This document shows positions 1 to 13,800 of a stretch of DNA of 64,000 nt, in pieces. A program made the translations under genes and the position numbers. Every line of letters begins with the position of its first letter. The first letter of the stretch is position 1. This DNA is from Voacanga thouarsii (lineage: Eukaryota; Streptophyta; Magnoliopsida; Gentianales; Apocynaceae), in the NCBI GenBank assembly GCA_026120185.1, contig JANUWF010002353.1, positions 952,140 to 1,016,139 of the forward strand, in the 5' to 3' direction. Under the pieces are notes generated by a model that saw only the letters and a list, made by a program, of their open reading frames with translations, did no database searches and was not told where the DNA came from.

Positions 1-3000
1 CCAAGAAACGTTTTCAAAGAATGATGGATGACAGCTTTCCCAAACCCGTAGCTTCCTCATAGAAGCGGAGAGAATTGCAGAAGTTTCCGCTCCCCATACC
101 CTATGCTACACTACATCACATTTGAACAAAGTTGACATGAAAGAGAAGAAAGAAATCAAAGAGAGGGAAGGGATTGGGTTGGGGGAGGGGGTGGGGGGGA
201 ATGGAGCAGGGGTCCAATATAAAGAAGTAGGGCCAATCTCTTCCTCCAAAGATTTAGCTTTTTATAATCAAAATGTGTTAGGTGCAAATTAAGGACATTG
301 GTCCTAATTGATTATGGCATTCAAAAGCTTCATGATCATGGGAATACAACTGGAGGGTCAATTATATATTGCAGATTATTGAACTAATTGGTATACTTCT
401 TTGATTATTTGGCTAAAAAGGTTTATTAGTAGTATCTTTTTTGTCACCTCCTTATAATGGGGCCTTAACACCTTTTTTTGTGTCTCTAATCATTAGAGGT
501 TAAGAGAGGAATATATACTTTTAACTATGTTTTTGTCTATATATATAGTATGCCTCAAGGTTAGATCGGTTGGATTTAAGTGATGTGCACGCAAAATATT
601 TAGGTTAATAATGTGAGATCATTAATTTTATACACCAGTTTAGGAATTTAGAAAATTTATTTGTAATTATAATTTATGATAATTTCTTTAGTTTTTAACG
701 TTTAATAAATTACAAGATTTATTATTTAAACTCTGTTCGTAATTTATTATTACTATATCTCGAGTTATAATAAGTAGAACTAAAATATTAATCTCATCGG
801 GGCAGCTGCCTATCCTTGGTCGAGAGAATTTGAAGACTTTGCTTCCTTTTATTTTAATATTTCAAGAAACCAACAAAGCATCCATGAGCTAAAAATTAAG
901 CTTAATTATTGAACCACCAGTCTAACTCCAAGAATGCTCTTAAAATGGCCTCTAAAGATTATTGAAAATGCAATCGCTGAATATTTCTCTTATATTTTTA
1001 TCAAACGTATGAATAAAAATATAAATTAAACTCAAAACTTATCGTTTAGTTTTTAATTATGTAAATTAATTCTAATAATTATGTTTAATTACACATAAAG
1101 CGAAGTTCATATCAAATGTATAAAGTAGTATGCAAAAGCATCTACAATCAGGATACATAAAATGCTTAATGTGAGCATGATTATGACCAATGACCAAGTA
1201 ATTTGAATGAGATCGATTCAAAAAACAAATGTTTGAACACTGTCGGTGACACTGCCCTCTCCTTATTCTATTGCAAGGCAACCGTGCATTTATCTTTTGG
1301 TAGGTAGTGCAGTGTCTGCTCTCTTGCTTCTCCTCTTCATTCTTTCTTTTTGGTCCGGTGGTTTGGGTTTTGGACGAATGGATGTCTTATATTCATATGG
1401 CAAGTCATGTCAATTTCTTTTGGTTTTTACCAATAAAATGAAACCCTACATATAAACAGGCCAAAATGTGGATATTTGAAAGAATCCCGAGTTCAAGTTG
1501 TATGGTTTTATATCTTGAGTTCTAGTTTTCACTTTGTAAAACTCCTTTTACCAATCGATAATTAAAGGATCTGCCGACAAATCGATTTGATCTTCTGGGG
1601 TTCATTTGTTGATTTAAATCTGCTTTTTGGTTCATGTGGCTGATATTGTCTTCGTTTCCTACAACACTTTCCATCATCTTTCTCTCTCAGTGTTGGCCAA
1701 TGAACTCCATTGGTATTGAGCATCAAAAAAGAGTTCAACTATAATATTAAAAACTTTATTCATTGAATCAACAATATCTCAGCGTTGAATGATCACCTTT
1801 CAAAGGCCTCGAATAGGGTCTATCTCGAATTGCTATATTACTAAGTTTGGTATGAATGCAATAGAGTATTGTACAGTTAGAAGTAGAAAATGGTAAGTAA
1901 AGACGTGCATTTGGGTGGGAAGCCAGTAAGAAGAAGAGGAAGAAGAAGAAAGGATTATGTTGAGCATAATTACGTTCATACGTAAAGATTTCAAGATTCA
2001 GACGTCAGGGTGCAGTGGATTGACTTGACCAGAAGCAGCCAAAAATGGTCTCAGCTAACGACCTTCAACAGCAATTGGCAACTATGACTATTCGTCTCCT
2101 CCTCCTGGTCCTGACCATGATTTTTAATGAGTCAAAAGGAAACCATCAAAATAAAATGGCCTGAAAGATTCCCCTGCAAAATTCTCTTCATCAAAAGATA
2201 CTAACAGTATATGCTTTAGGGGGACTTTGGATTCCCTCTTCATCCTCTTCTTCTTGTTCTTCTTCTCTTGCCGTTGAGTTCATGAACTATGCCCCATGTT
2301 CACCGACAGAAGAATGGAGAACCAAGAAGGTTTGAAATGCATTTCTAATGTAATAAATACCTATAACTTCACCTGTTAAGTGGTCATATATACGCAAGGT
2401 TTATTATAAAATGTGTTAACATATATTAATTTGTGTAAATATTTAAGTATATGACATATTTTAATATAATATTAAAAAATTTAAAAATTTTTAAATATTA
2501 AATTTACAATAAGTTGTCATTTAGTGGCTTATAAATCATAGGATCAAATCGTAAAAATAGTTTCTTTGCAAAAAAGAAAAAAAAAAGGAATGTTTACGTA
2601 TTGCATTATGCAATTCTATTCTCCTATTCCTGTGAAGCGAAAAGTGTTTATACACTAAGATTTGTCTTTTTTTTTTGTTCTTAAAACTTACGCAGCTTAA
2701 CACATGTATCTCGTTAATTCATAACATGCGAGATTCTCAATCTTGAATTAATTTTATCATATTAATATTCTATCAATCCAATGATGAGTATTATAGTTAA
2801 AATGTCAACTATCCTTGCTGTATTTAAATCCTAGGTTAGGTTTAGATCCTTCTTTTTTAAATCGAGCCATTTTTAAGTCAAAAACTGGGGACGATCTTTC
2901 ACTTGATTGAAACTAATACGCTTGAAACTCTCTGTCTCTGAAGACACACGGGACATCATCAAACAATCTAGACTTTTGAAATCTGGATGGATGACCCAGC

Positions 3001-4821
3001 TGCCGAAGAAAAAGAAAGCACGACTCCATCTCTTTTTCTCAGCATTTAACATGGATCAGGTGAAACATCGCGTGCACTATTGGTAAAAAGATAGCTGTAG
3101 GATGCAAGGTTGATGTGATGAAACAGGGGGCTCATTCAACTCGTTTTTTATTTTACTTTTTTATATTAGTCTTGAGGCATTAAATTTTGTATTTCAACTT
3201 TTTGGTGAAAATGTGAAGTTGTCTACCCCAATAATGGCAAAAATACAACTGTCCAGAGTAAAGAATTTTTCAAGATACCATCCTGAAATTTGTAGCAAGT
3301 ATTCTTCTCCATCAAGGGCTTTAATTTTCACCTGGATAGTTTTCCAAGAAATAAGTACAGATCTCAAAGTAGAACGCAACTGTAGGTCCTTCTTGGGTTT
3401 TTTTTTCTTTTTTTTTTTTGGTTTTAGAACAGGAGGAGGGGATGGGGAAAGCCAAGGAGAGAGAAGGAAATAAGAGAAAATATGAGACGGAATATGATAT
3501 TGTGTTTGAAACTTAATTCTTTAACAATAACTGTTTACTACTAAAATAAATTATTACCGACAAATTTTACTTGGATTTTAAACAAAAAGCAATTTGTAGG
3601 GTAGTAGATTAATTTTAATGCCAAATAGATCATGATCTCCAACTTTCTGAAGATTAGTTCAGTTCTGAATTCAGTTATGGACGGAGAGCATACAATCAAT
3701 GCTTGTTAGATGATTCACACTACTGGGTGCTGGAGATTTGAACTGGACATATCAAAGTAACAGATACATGCGTACAGAGTTGGCAGAGTCAGGATGCCAA
3801 AATTAGGCATACCATCATTTGGTAGGGAAAATTGCCCGAACAGAAAAATCTTCAGACGATCAACTTTGTCTGTTGTAAGAAGAGGATTTGTCAATAAACT
3901 CAAGGATAATGAGAAAATAAAGCGGGGAAAAGAACAGAATGGTCCTAATTGGAACCTATTCGTATGCAGAGCAATAGTTTAACAAGCCCAGCCTAGCATT
4001 TGTCTGAATTGCATGAAAGCCAACCCAAGGCCACCCCGTGCAAAAATGAGAAATGTCAGAACTCAGAATGTCATGCAATGCAATACATTACATGGTTGGT
4101 AAATGAAGACCGAAAGCTGTCAGGATTGAAACACCTTTGGCACACACATCGATATCCCATCATAGTTCAGTATCAACACCTTGAAGCTAAAATTTAGAGA
4201 AGTACATAAAAAGAGCCCTGCAAGATCTCAGATTATAGACCTGGCTGTCTTACTGTCCAGAAGAAAAGAATAATGCATCCATGCCGCGAAGATGGTAACC
4301 AAAGTAAATGGCAGTACCAAGAAAATTTTGACCGAGTAAATTTTGTTTATGCAACAAAATGTAATCTGCAATTAATACATTACCATCCTAGCATTTCACA
4401 GAGTTTCCTAATAGGTAATTCAGAGTTGACTATTCACCACCTGGTATTTGCATTGCAATTAGATTATAATTCAAGGTATACTCTCCTTTACAGATCAAGC
4501 ACTGAAATACAGTAAAGAAATTACAAAATTATATGTAAGTCACTCTCGCCTCATCCCCTCAATCCCTCACATAAATAACATTGGAGCTTCTACAGTGATG
4601 ACTAGACATAAATGTAGAATGTCCAAAGCTACCGATTTCTCCTTGGAGTTTTGACGTCCTCAAAACGTGAATGCCAACTTGAATTTAATCAGATTTGGAT
4701 TACTGTATGCATGTGGCACCGTTAGGACCAGGAAAATTGTTCGACATACCTGAGTGTTTCTTCCTGAAACATCAGCATGTCATCATCATGACAAGACCTC
4801 CAAATCGTTTCATATTTCAAA
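1..4821. other. Intergenic, no gene recognised
   Basis: AT-rich spacer with poly-A/T runs. The few open frames are under about 90 codons, have no family resemblance and no splice-compatible neighbours. The last few hundred bases (about 4200-4821) probably include the 3' UTR of the minus-strand transporter that ends at 4822. Nothing else here is supported. Confidence 0.5.
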
Positions 4822-7800
4822 CTATGTTTCAACTCTTGCTGCAATGAAAATACTGTAAATGTCACTGCAGATTGCTACAGTGCTTGAAGACACAGCCAAC
4901 AGGATCATGATCCATGACACTAGCCTGTCATTCTTTTTGGTAGTTCCCTGTCTGCATAACAATGAATACTGAATCACGAAGTTCACCCCGCAAGAAGAAA
5001 AAGCAGCAACAAAGAGTTATAATCAAGTATATGGATAGGAAATTAGACAAGGAGGTAATTCCAGATCAACAACAAACTGAGAAGAGAGTGCTTGAGAAAT
5101 TGTTTATGCAGTATACACCTCCAAAGCATCCCTTTGTGTAAGCATATTTTGGATCTTACAGTCCAAACCGGGTCCATATTTCTTTTAGTTGGCTAGTAAC
5201 ATATAGCAAGACAACATAGACGAGAGCACCTCCTAAATTCTCAACTTAAGTTGAAGACTAACTTCACTCTTTCACTTCATGAGAGGCCATAGATCATGAC
5301 AGATCAAACACTTTTAACCAATATAATCAAAAGCAGAATAAAATTCCATGCTACAAATCTTCTTTTCAGCCTTAAAAGTTTTCAATGGCTGCTAACTAGA
5401 TCTAACTTTGAGTTAGTCAAGTTTATATCTGAGAGATGACTGGCAATGCATATCATTACTCGTAAGCAGCAATATCCTCAGCCTTTCATACGAATTATCA
5501 CCATAAAGTACAACAGTTCAGGTTTCTGCTATTTAAGTCCAAAACAATTTGAACCACACATATCCACCTATGTCTACACAAAAATATTGAAGTTATGCAT
5601 GAACAAACTTATTCAAGCACATCAATAATTTAAAACCATTTTAAAGCGAAGATATCATAATTTGTCTTCACTAGTTCATCTCTTTTAATTTTCTATACTA
5701 TTTTTCATTTCGTTTTACGTTACAAATTCACACATAATGTGTCAGATTGTTAGCTCCTACACACCTTAGGGCAATGGCAGCAGGGAATATATAACCAACG
5801 CAGACAGTAGCTGTAGCTCCAGTGAACTGGAAGGCATCCCAGATGCTTGGCACACTGTTGGCTCCCATAAAGATGAAACCCATTAGACCAGCAGTCAGTG
5901 AAAAGAATCTTCGATTGTCATAAACAATAGGAATGGCATGTGGGAACAAGAGACCATCAAGATTGAGGCGAAGAGAGAAAAAGACAATTGGAAACACAAG
6001 CATCAAGTGAACAACGTAGCTCATTCTCACGACATCATCAATCAATGAGCTGTAAGGGATCCCAAGATTGCCATCAAAGTTGGCAAGTATATCATCCAGG
6101 GTCTGATCACCAAAGAGGAGAAATCCAAAGAAGCTGGTAGCTACATATACAGTTGTACATAATGTGAGTGATGTTCGGACTATAGACTTCATCTGATTGG
6201 GATCCTTTAGCTCATTCTCTATAGGATGGACTGCAAACAAACCCAGAGAAGCACACAGCCAATGCAATGAGTTTTACCTTGGAAAATAAGCCTTACAGTT
6301 TTATATTCACCATTTAGGCAAGTATACAGAAAATTGATCACGCACTCGAGCACAATGTAACAATCAAATTATCACCTTGCGTGAAGTGTTCTAAATGCAT
6401 TACTACTTCAAGTTTGCAAACAATAAATCAAAGCATTAAACTCCCTAAAATTGGTAACTTTTATTGGGAATTAAGTGGCCAAAGATGTAATGCTAGAGAA
6501 TCGAAAATCTGATGGTTCCACATACCTATATCGGATTCCCTAAACAACTTCACATCACACAGCAGTCACCATTTTGAATTCCACGACATCACTCAGTTAT
6601 TTCAACTTTACAGCAAATAGAATAAAAAAAGTGTATACAGAATAAGCCCGGTTGCTATTGACATTGAAACAAAAGTTAATTGATGTAAAGGTCAGCCCTT
6701 ACCATTATGATGGCAAATGTAGGCAGTGACTAGTACTGGAACGGTTGTAAAAAGCTTCCAGAAAGATGCTTGATCAACAAGTTCAGGCAGTAAACGGGGC
6801 ATTCCAATGCTACCATTTATCAATTTAATAATGGCTACACCTGCTGTGATCACCACAAATACAACAGCCAAACCAACAGACAAGGCTGAAGTGTATCTCA
6901 ATGAATCTGGATTAGAAGCAAGCAAGTAATATTAGTCTGTAATGCTATTATTGTGCTATAAATTATGTGAAGACACCAGCTGATACAGGCAACACGTTCT
7001 CCTATTTATAGGTAGTGGATAAAATTCTAGATGTCCAAAGAATGCTGAACATAATCAATAGATGCACATATTATATCCATTAAATAGATTTTCACATATA
7101 TTGACATCACAAGAAATGAATCTTCATCAGTGGACTGGCTACACTAGTTTGAAGAGCTCTGTGCTACTTTAAATTGAAGTTCTGGTCAGTTTTCATGGGG
7201 AGGTAAATGACGAGTAGTTCGAATGCTTTTTTGCATAATAGGAAGAGTCCATGGATAAAATGACAGTGAATTACTCCTGTGTAAAATGTCATAAGCAACT
7301 TAGTGGACAATTAGGGCAAAAGGCACCAATTGCTGGCAGGCCATTATAGCAGCATCATACCAATACAAATTTTTAGACGCCATGATTACAGGCAAAGTCA
7401 CAATTTATCAGCTATCATTGAGAAGTTCAACCCCTTTCCATGCAACGCCCCCAAAAATAATGGAGAAGCATACGGCTGGTTTGAAGCCTACTCACCAAGT
7501 AACATGGAGATGACGAAGAGCTTAAGTGACAGCTCAATCTTCCTCTAAAATTCTATCTTTTTACAAAGTACAAACAGTAGCATTATCTTTGCCTATAATT
7601 TATAAAATGAGATTAATAAAGATTCTCTCCACTTTAATTTTGAACTAAAAAACGATCTCAATTTTTCCATATAAAGGAATTACTGTCCAACTTTTTCGGG
7701 CTTAAAAGAATACCATGCTATCCATCCATTTGGCAAATTAAACTTTTTTTTTTCCCACCTGAAACAAGATTTGAAATTTTTACTCATTAGAAGTGAACAA

Positions 7801-10800
7801 ATTACCCCATTCACAAGCCTAAGTGGCAGCAAAATTATGCAGGAAGTATGATTCATACACACAACCTGAGATATACATTATTAGCAGAAGAGGGAAACAA
7901 GTTAGATGTGTATGAATCTGTGATTAATGTCGTAAAGCGGAGATCATCACTGTCAGCAGAATAGTTAAGTATGTTGGCTTTGTCACAAGCCGACCTATGA
8001 CGGTTCGCTTGCTTGGGCAAGACCTTGTCCACGCCTAATCCAAGTGCCGGAAGCACCAACAGAACGCTCTTATGTCTTTGGACGTGTCTAAGAAATCGAA
8101 GGGATCGAACATTCCTAAGCATACTTGGCCACCTCCTATGGTTAGGCCGAGTATGCCTAGGAACGTCCGAGACCTTACCAAGGATATCCTAGACATGTTT
8201 AAAGACACCTGAGCCTCACTAGCCGAAGGCCAAAGACGAAGGATAAAAGACAACATGGAACGACCCAAGACCAAGCTAGCCCTTTATGCCCGATGCCAGC
8301 GCCCAACACCCAACTGAGGTGCCCGAGACCAACCGAAGGTGCCAGAGCTGTGTCCCAACCCAGTGTGCCGTGCCTAGCACCGTGCGCCAGTGACTAGCCG
8401 GTGCCGTGCCCAGTGATCAGAACCGTCGCCCTCTCCATTTTCTCGTGTAAATATGTAGATAAATTTTTGTTATATTTTTGTAAATTTCGTAAGGCCTTGA
8501 AGGCCATGTATGTAAATTTTTTCATAGTTAAATTCCTTGTAGTTAGATCTAGAGAAAATCAGCAAACTTTTTCCACCTCCTCGAAAAAACGGCGTCTACT
8601 GCTGAAACTTGGGAAAATTTACCACATCTATTATAGGGGGTGAAGAAAAACGAGATTAGGTAAAAGCAAACAAAGTCGGTTGTAAACATTGGTGTTCCCC
8701 CTCTCCAATATTTGTTGTAAATACTTTGTACTCGCTTTCAATTCAATGAAATGACTACTTTCGTGCAATCAAGTGCCGGTTAACTTCCGTTTTAGTGCCA
8801 TTTTCTGTCGTTTCCATATCGTTCATTACCATTTTCAATCATTTTCATTGTGATCCGTTGTGAAACCACTCAAGCTCACTTTTAAGTGTCCAAACGAGTT
8901 CGGAAGAGATCGGTGTGACATTGGCTCGGGCCTAACCAAGTCACAGGCATCATGTTTTGTCGGTTGTGGGAAAAATAACCCGTGACAATTGGTATCAGAG
9001 ATTGTAGCTGTGCTACTACATTGAGTGGGAGACGGTATCAAGGACTGGTGAACGTGCTATCACCGCTATTGGGAATTGGTGACAGTGCCGTGTAAATATT
9101 TTTCCAAACCACTGGGAGTTGGTTTTGGAAGACCGGTTGTTGGCTATTAAGACTCAGGGAGTCTATTTTTGAGCAAACGGTGAACGATTTCAGTGTACGA
9201 CCCAGAGGAGAGCTTTGTGGGCAATCAAATCAGATTGTGACCATGTTGGACAGACTATGGCAGACGAGACAGGTACGAGTGAGTCTATGATTGAGACCGG
9301 ACCCAATGAGCCTGCAATGGCAACAGTTAGACCATTGTTGGGCGAAGGCACAATAAAGAACCAATTGGAGGCGCTGGAGGCCGCCGTAAACAAAATCAGT
9401 GCCATTTGTCTGGGACAGTTTGAGATGGACACTGGGTCGCTGGTGAAGCGTCATGGAGTCAGACGTCGTGCGTATTAGTGGCCAGGCTGAGGATATGGAT
9501 ATCGCACTAAGAGAGAGAATCCCCATGGTGCAGTCTCACGAAAGCAGGTATGACCAGCAAGATGTTGCGTTACAGGAGGTATGCACATCGGTAGCAGCCA
9601 ATGCCCATGTCGTGGAAGAGGTGTGAGGCATGCTAAAAGAGATTCGTGCAGATCTAAGAGTGCTCAAATTGGCTGTGGGATAGGTCAATGTTGAGGGACA
9701 AGTGCTGGAAGGGACTGTGTGAGTTCCGAAGCAAAAGGTTAAAGAGCCGAAAAGCTTCATGGGAGCAAGGGACGCCAAAGAGGTAGAGAACTTCTTCTTC
9801 GACCTTGGCCAATACTTTAAAGCGGTTGAGATAACCGAGGAGCGCTTGAAGGTAGACACCGCTGCCACATACTTGGAAAACGATGCCAAGCTATGGTGGA
9901 GGGTGCAGGTTGCTGAAATGGAAGCGGGACAACTGACCATCGAGATTTGGGAGGAGATGAAGACTGCCATGAAGAAGCAGTTCTTCCCCCTGAATGCGGA
10001 GTATGCCACAAGATGGAAGCTCAAAGAGTTGCGGCATACAAGAACAGTGCGGGAATATGTGAACTCCTTCACCACATGCCTCCTTCAGATCGAGAATATG
10101 TCGGAGATGGACAAGCTATTCAGTTTCACAAAGGGATTAAAGCCATCGGCCAGACAAGAATTAAACAGACAACATGTGTAAGACTTAGCACAAGCCATTG
10201 CAATTGCGGAGAGCTTGAAGGACTTCCAATCAAACCCTATGAGGGAACGGAAGGAGACACCCAGAAGAGCGAGTATGGGGAGGGAATCCAACCAAACCCA
10301 AGGAGGGAACGGTGGAAATGGGAGGCCTTACAAGTAAACTTTTCAGCCAGGGCAAAACTCAAGTGGAGGAGACGGGTCGTCTACCGCGAAAGAGGGACGG
10401 AACGGGAACCGAAAGGAGGATGGTGGGTAGGAGTAAAGGGCATATGGGTGCTTCTTGTGCAATGGACCACACCTCGTTCGGGATTGTCCCAGGAGGGATA
10501 TTAAGAAACAATTATTGAATGCAATGACCGAACCTGGCACCTTGGTAACGTTGGTGAAGGCTATGGGAGCTGACACTCGAGAAGCAAGCCCCAGTGAAAC
10601 TGAAGGCAACGAAGAGGACGGCTACATAGGGGCATTTGCTGGTGAATGTGATACCTTGGTGGAGGACGCACAGAAGGGAAAAGAGAAGGACAGGGGTAAG
10701 GGAGTTGCCCAAACCCTTGCTACAATACGGACAGTCCTGAAAGGAAAGGCTTGAGTACCGAAGGGATTTATGTTCGTGGATATCCAGGTGAATGGTAGGC

Positions 10801-13800
10801 CCATGAGAGCAATGGTTGATACTAGAGCATCCCACAATTATCTGGCCAGTTCAGAAGTTGGGTGGTTAGGTCTGGTACTAGAGAAGGGTGCAAGCTCAGT
10901 AAAGGTCGTGAACTCAGCAGCCAAACCGATTGTGGGTCTTGCTCGTGGAGCGAGGATCAAGTTGGGTCCGGTTGAGGGTAGAACTACATTCAACGTGGTA
11001 AAGATGGATGACTTTAGGCTTATCTTGGGCATGGAATTTTTGAAGGACCTTAATGTTGTCGTGATTTCATACACGAATTCATTGGTGATGATGGAGAAAA
11101 TTTTATGTGTCATTCTTGCCGGGAACCCCGAGGGAAAATCCAGCAAAGGGTATAAGCTATCGACCATGCATGTGCATGTTGAAGGGAGAATATGGGAATG
11201 ACATGCATCGAGCTTCAACAAGAAAAGGCAAGTAGAGGGTCGTGGACTTTGCTACCAAACCTAGTCACCAAAAGGGATGCTCGTCTCCCAGGTGGCAAGG
11301 CCAACAACGTTAGGTGAAACACCCCAACGGTACAGAAACCCTAAGAGCTTCAGGGAGAAGACGGCACCGAGGACGTTGCCAAATCAAGTGAGGGGATGTC
11401 ACAGGCTGACCTGTGACAGTTCGCTTATGTAGGCAAGATCTTATCCACGCCCAATCCAAGTGCCCGAAACACTAACAGAACGCTCGTGTGTCTTCGGACG
11501 TGTCTAGGAAACCGAATGGATTGAACATTCCTAAGCGTACTTGATCACATCCTATGGTTAGGCCGAGTATGCCTAAGAACATCCAAGACCTTGCCAAGGA
11601 TGTCCTAGACATGTTTAAGGACACTCAAGCCTCACTAGTCAAAGGCTAAGGACAAAGGTGAAAGACGACACGGAACGACCCAAGACCAAGCCAGCCCATC
11701 GTGCTCGATGCTAGCGCCCAACGCCCAGCCGAGGCGCCCGAGACCAACCGAAGGTGCCAAAGTCGTGCCCCAACCCAATGTGTCATGCTCATGCTGTGAG
11801 CCCAAACCAAGCCCAGCTCCCAGCGCCGTGAGCCAGCGACTAGCTGGCAACCAGAACCGTCTGCCCCTCCGTTTTCTTGTGTAAATATGTAGATAGATTT
11901 TTGTTATATTTTGTAAATTTTCGAAGGCCTTGAAGGCCATGCATGTAAATTTTCATAATTAGATTCCTTGTAGTTAGGTCTTAAGAAAATCGACAAACTT
12001 TTTCCTCTTCCTCAGAAAAACAGCATCTACTGCTAGAACTTAGGAAAAGTTTACCACATCTATTATAAGGGTGAAGAAAAATGAGATCAGGTCAAGGCAA
12101 ACAAAGTCGGTTGTAAACATTGTCGTTCCCCCTCATCAATACTTGTTGTAAATACTTTGTACTCACTTTTAATTCAATGAAATGGCTACTTCCGTGCAAT
12201 CGGGTGCCGGTTAACTTTCGTTTTAGTAACGTTCTCTATCGTTTTCATATCGTTCATTACCGTTTTCATTGTGATCCGCTATGAAACCACTCAAACTCAC
12301 TTTTAAGTGTCCGAACGAGTTCGGAAGAGGCCGATGTGACGTTGGCTCGAGCCTAACCAAGTCACAAGCATCACGGTTAGACGGTTGTGAGAAAAACGAC
12401 CCGTGATAGCTCCCATGAGGTTTCATTCATTCTTGGTGGTAGAGTGCTATTTTGTTTGGGCATATTGCCTCAATTCAAGCACGTACTTCAAAGCATACAT
12501 AGCAGTGATTGTAGAGTCAACAAGGACAAAATATAAGGATATTCCTATAAGTATCATAGTTACTAGAAACGCAATACGTTCCGGTACGCGGTACGAGAAC
12601 GGGTACGCGATTCTTTACTTTGAAAGAATCGGATTCACTAATGGGTAGGCTCATTTGATACGCTATGATACTTTGGGCAAGCTATGATACGCTAAAAGTC
12701 ATAATATATAAATTATATTATGTGTAAATATATAAATATATAAATTTTGTTTGGAACATATTAATATATAAGTACTAAAAATATGTAAAAATATATATTT
12801 TTATTGCATAAAGCTTTTGTTATTTTTATTTCAAAAGAAATTGTATTATTTTCTTTTAAATGTGATACTTTAAAAATCAAATATAAATAAATTTTAATTT
12901 TAATTAAATATAATGGAACTCTCCTAAAAAAATGTATTGAAACTCATATATTTCTTTATTCTTTTATGCTAATTGTTAATTCCAAGGCATTACTATTCAT
13001 TAATTTAGTCAATGGACCTTTTTTTTTGTGCAGAAATAAGTAAAACTCACGGTTCCCCATGGCCGCCACATCTCATCTCCCTCTTTTCTTCCATGGCCGC
13101 AGCATCTCCTCTCTCTCTTTTCTCTTCCATGGCCGCCGCAATCTCTCTTTCTTCTTCATTTCATTTCCTTCATTATATCCCCTCCCTACTCCATCATTTT
13201 CTTCCATCTGGCTTTTGGATGAATGGGTTCGCTCGTAGCAGCGAAATGGAACGTGAATCTGAGCGAATTTCAACGTCCTAGCACCGCGAATCGGGACGTG
13301 CGAATCGATTCAACAGCAAAAGGAGCGAATCTGGTAACTAAGATCAGTATTACATACCAATTTCATTTGTTGTCCATTTCTAAACCAACTAAAGAAAGTA
13401 CGTACTAAGAAAACCATTAAACTTTTGAATTGCATCACGAGCAAACCCCAAGCCCCTCAGATGAAATAAAGAAAAAAAAAATGGTAAAAGCTTGGTTCTT
13501 CAAGAACAGATTTGAGCTAAAAGCTAAGTTAAAAGTGGATTACAACACTTCAGAATAGCTTTTTTCATTTTTTTTCCCTTGAAATGCTAATTGGAAACAG
13601 AAAGGCCTTCCATTTGGTTTGAAGCAAACTAGGCAATGTTAGAAAGATTTTCATCAAGACAGAGACTAAAAAAGATAGGAGGGTGGATTGAGAATCTCAC
13701 CAACACGCTTGAAAGATATCAGAGGAGCAAAAACAAAGAGGGTTGTCATAAGCAGCAAGAAAGATCTGGTGATCCACCAATGCGGCCCAAACCATTCTTC

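Larger units (their letters stand above)
7981..12408 (+). mobile_element. Ty3/gypsy-type LTR retrotransposon lacking RT and integrase, inside AVT6 intron 2
   Basis: Two direct repeats of about 1.01 kb (7981-8987 and 11397-12408) bound an internal region of 2.4 kb. Just inside the left LTR, TGGTATCAGAG (8990-9000) matches the usual initiator-Met tRNA primer site. A purine-rich tract (about 11388-11396) precedes the right LTR. The interior encodes a gag and a retropepsin-like segment only. About 200 bp separate the protease from the right LTR, so no RT, RNase H or integrase fits. The 5-bp flanks (GGCTT and GCTCC) do not match, so I see no clean target duplication. It lies antisense to the host gene and its frames carry stops and shifts. 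Confidence 0.88.

Noticed and set aside
9536..10075. 179-codon minus-strand open frame
   Set aside because: Antisense shadow of the gypsy-type gag; no family signal of its own.
12409..12413. Target duplication for the intronic gypsy-type element
   Set aside because: Flanks GGCTT and GCTCC do not match.
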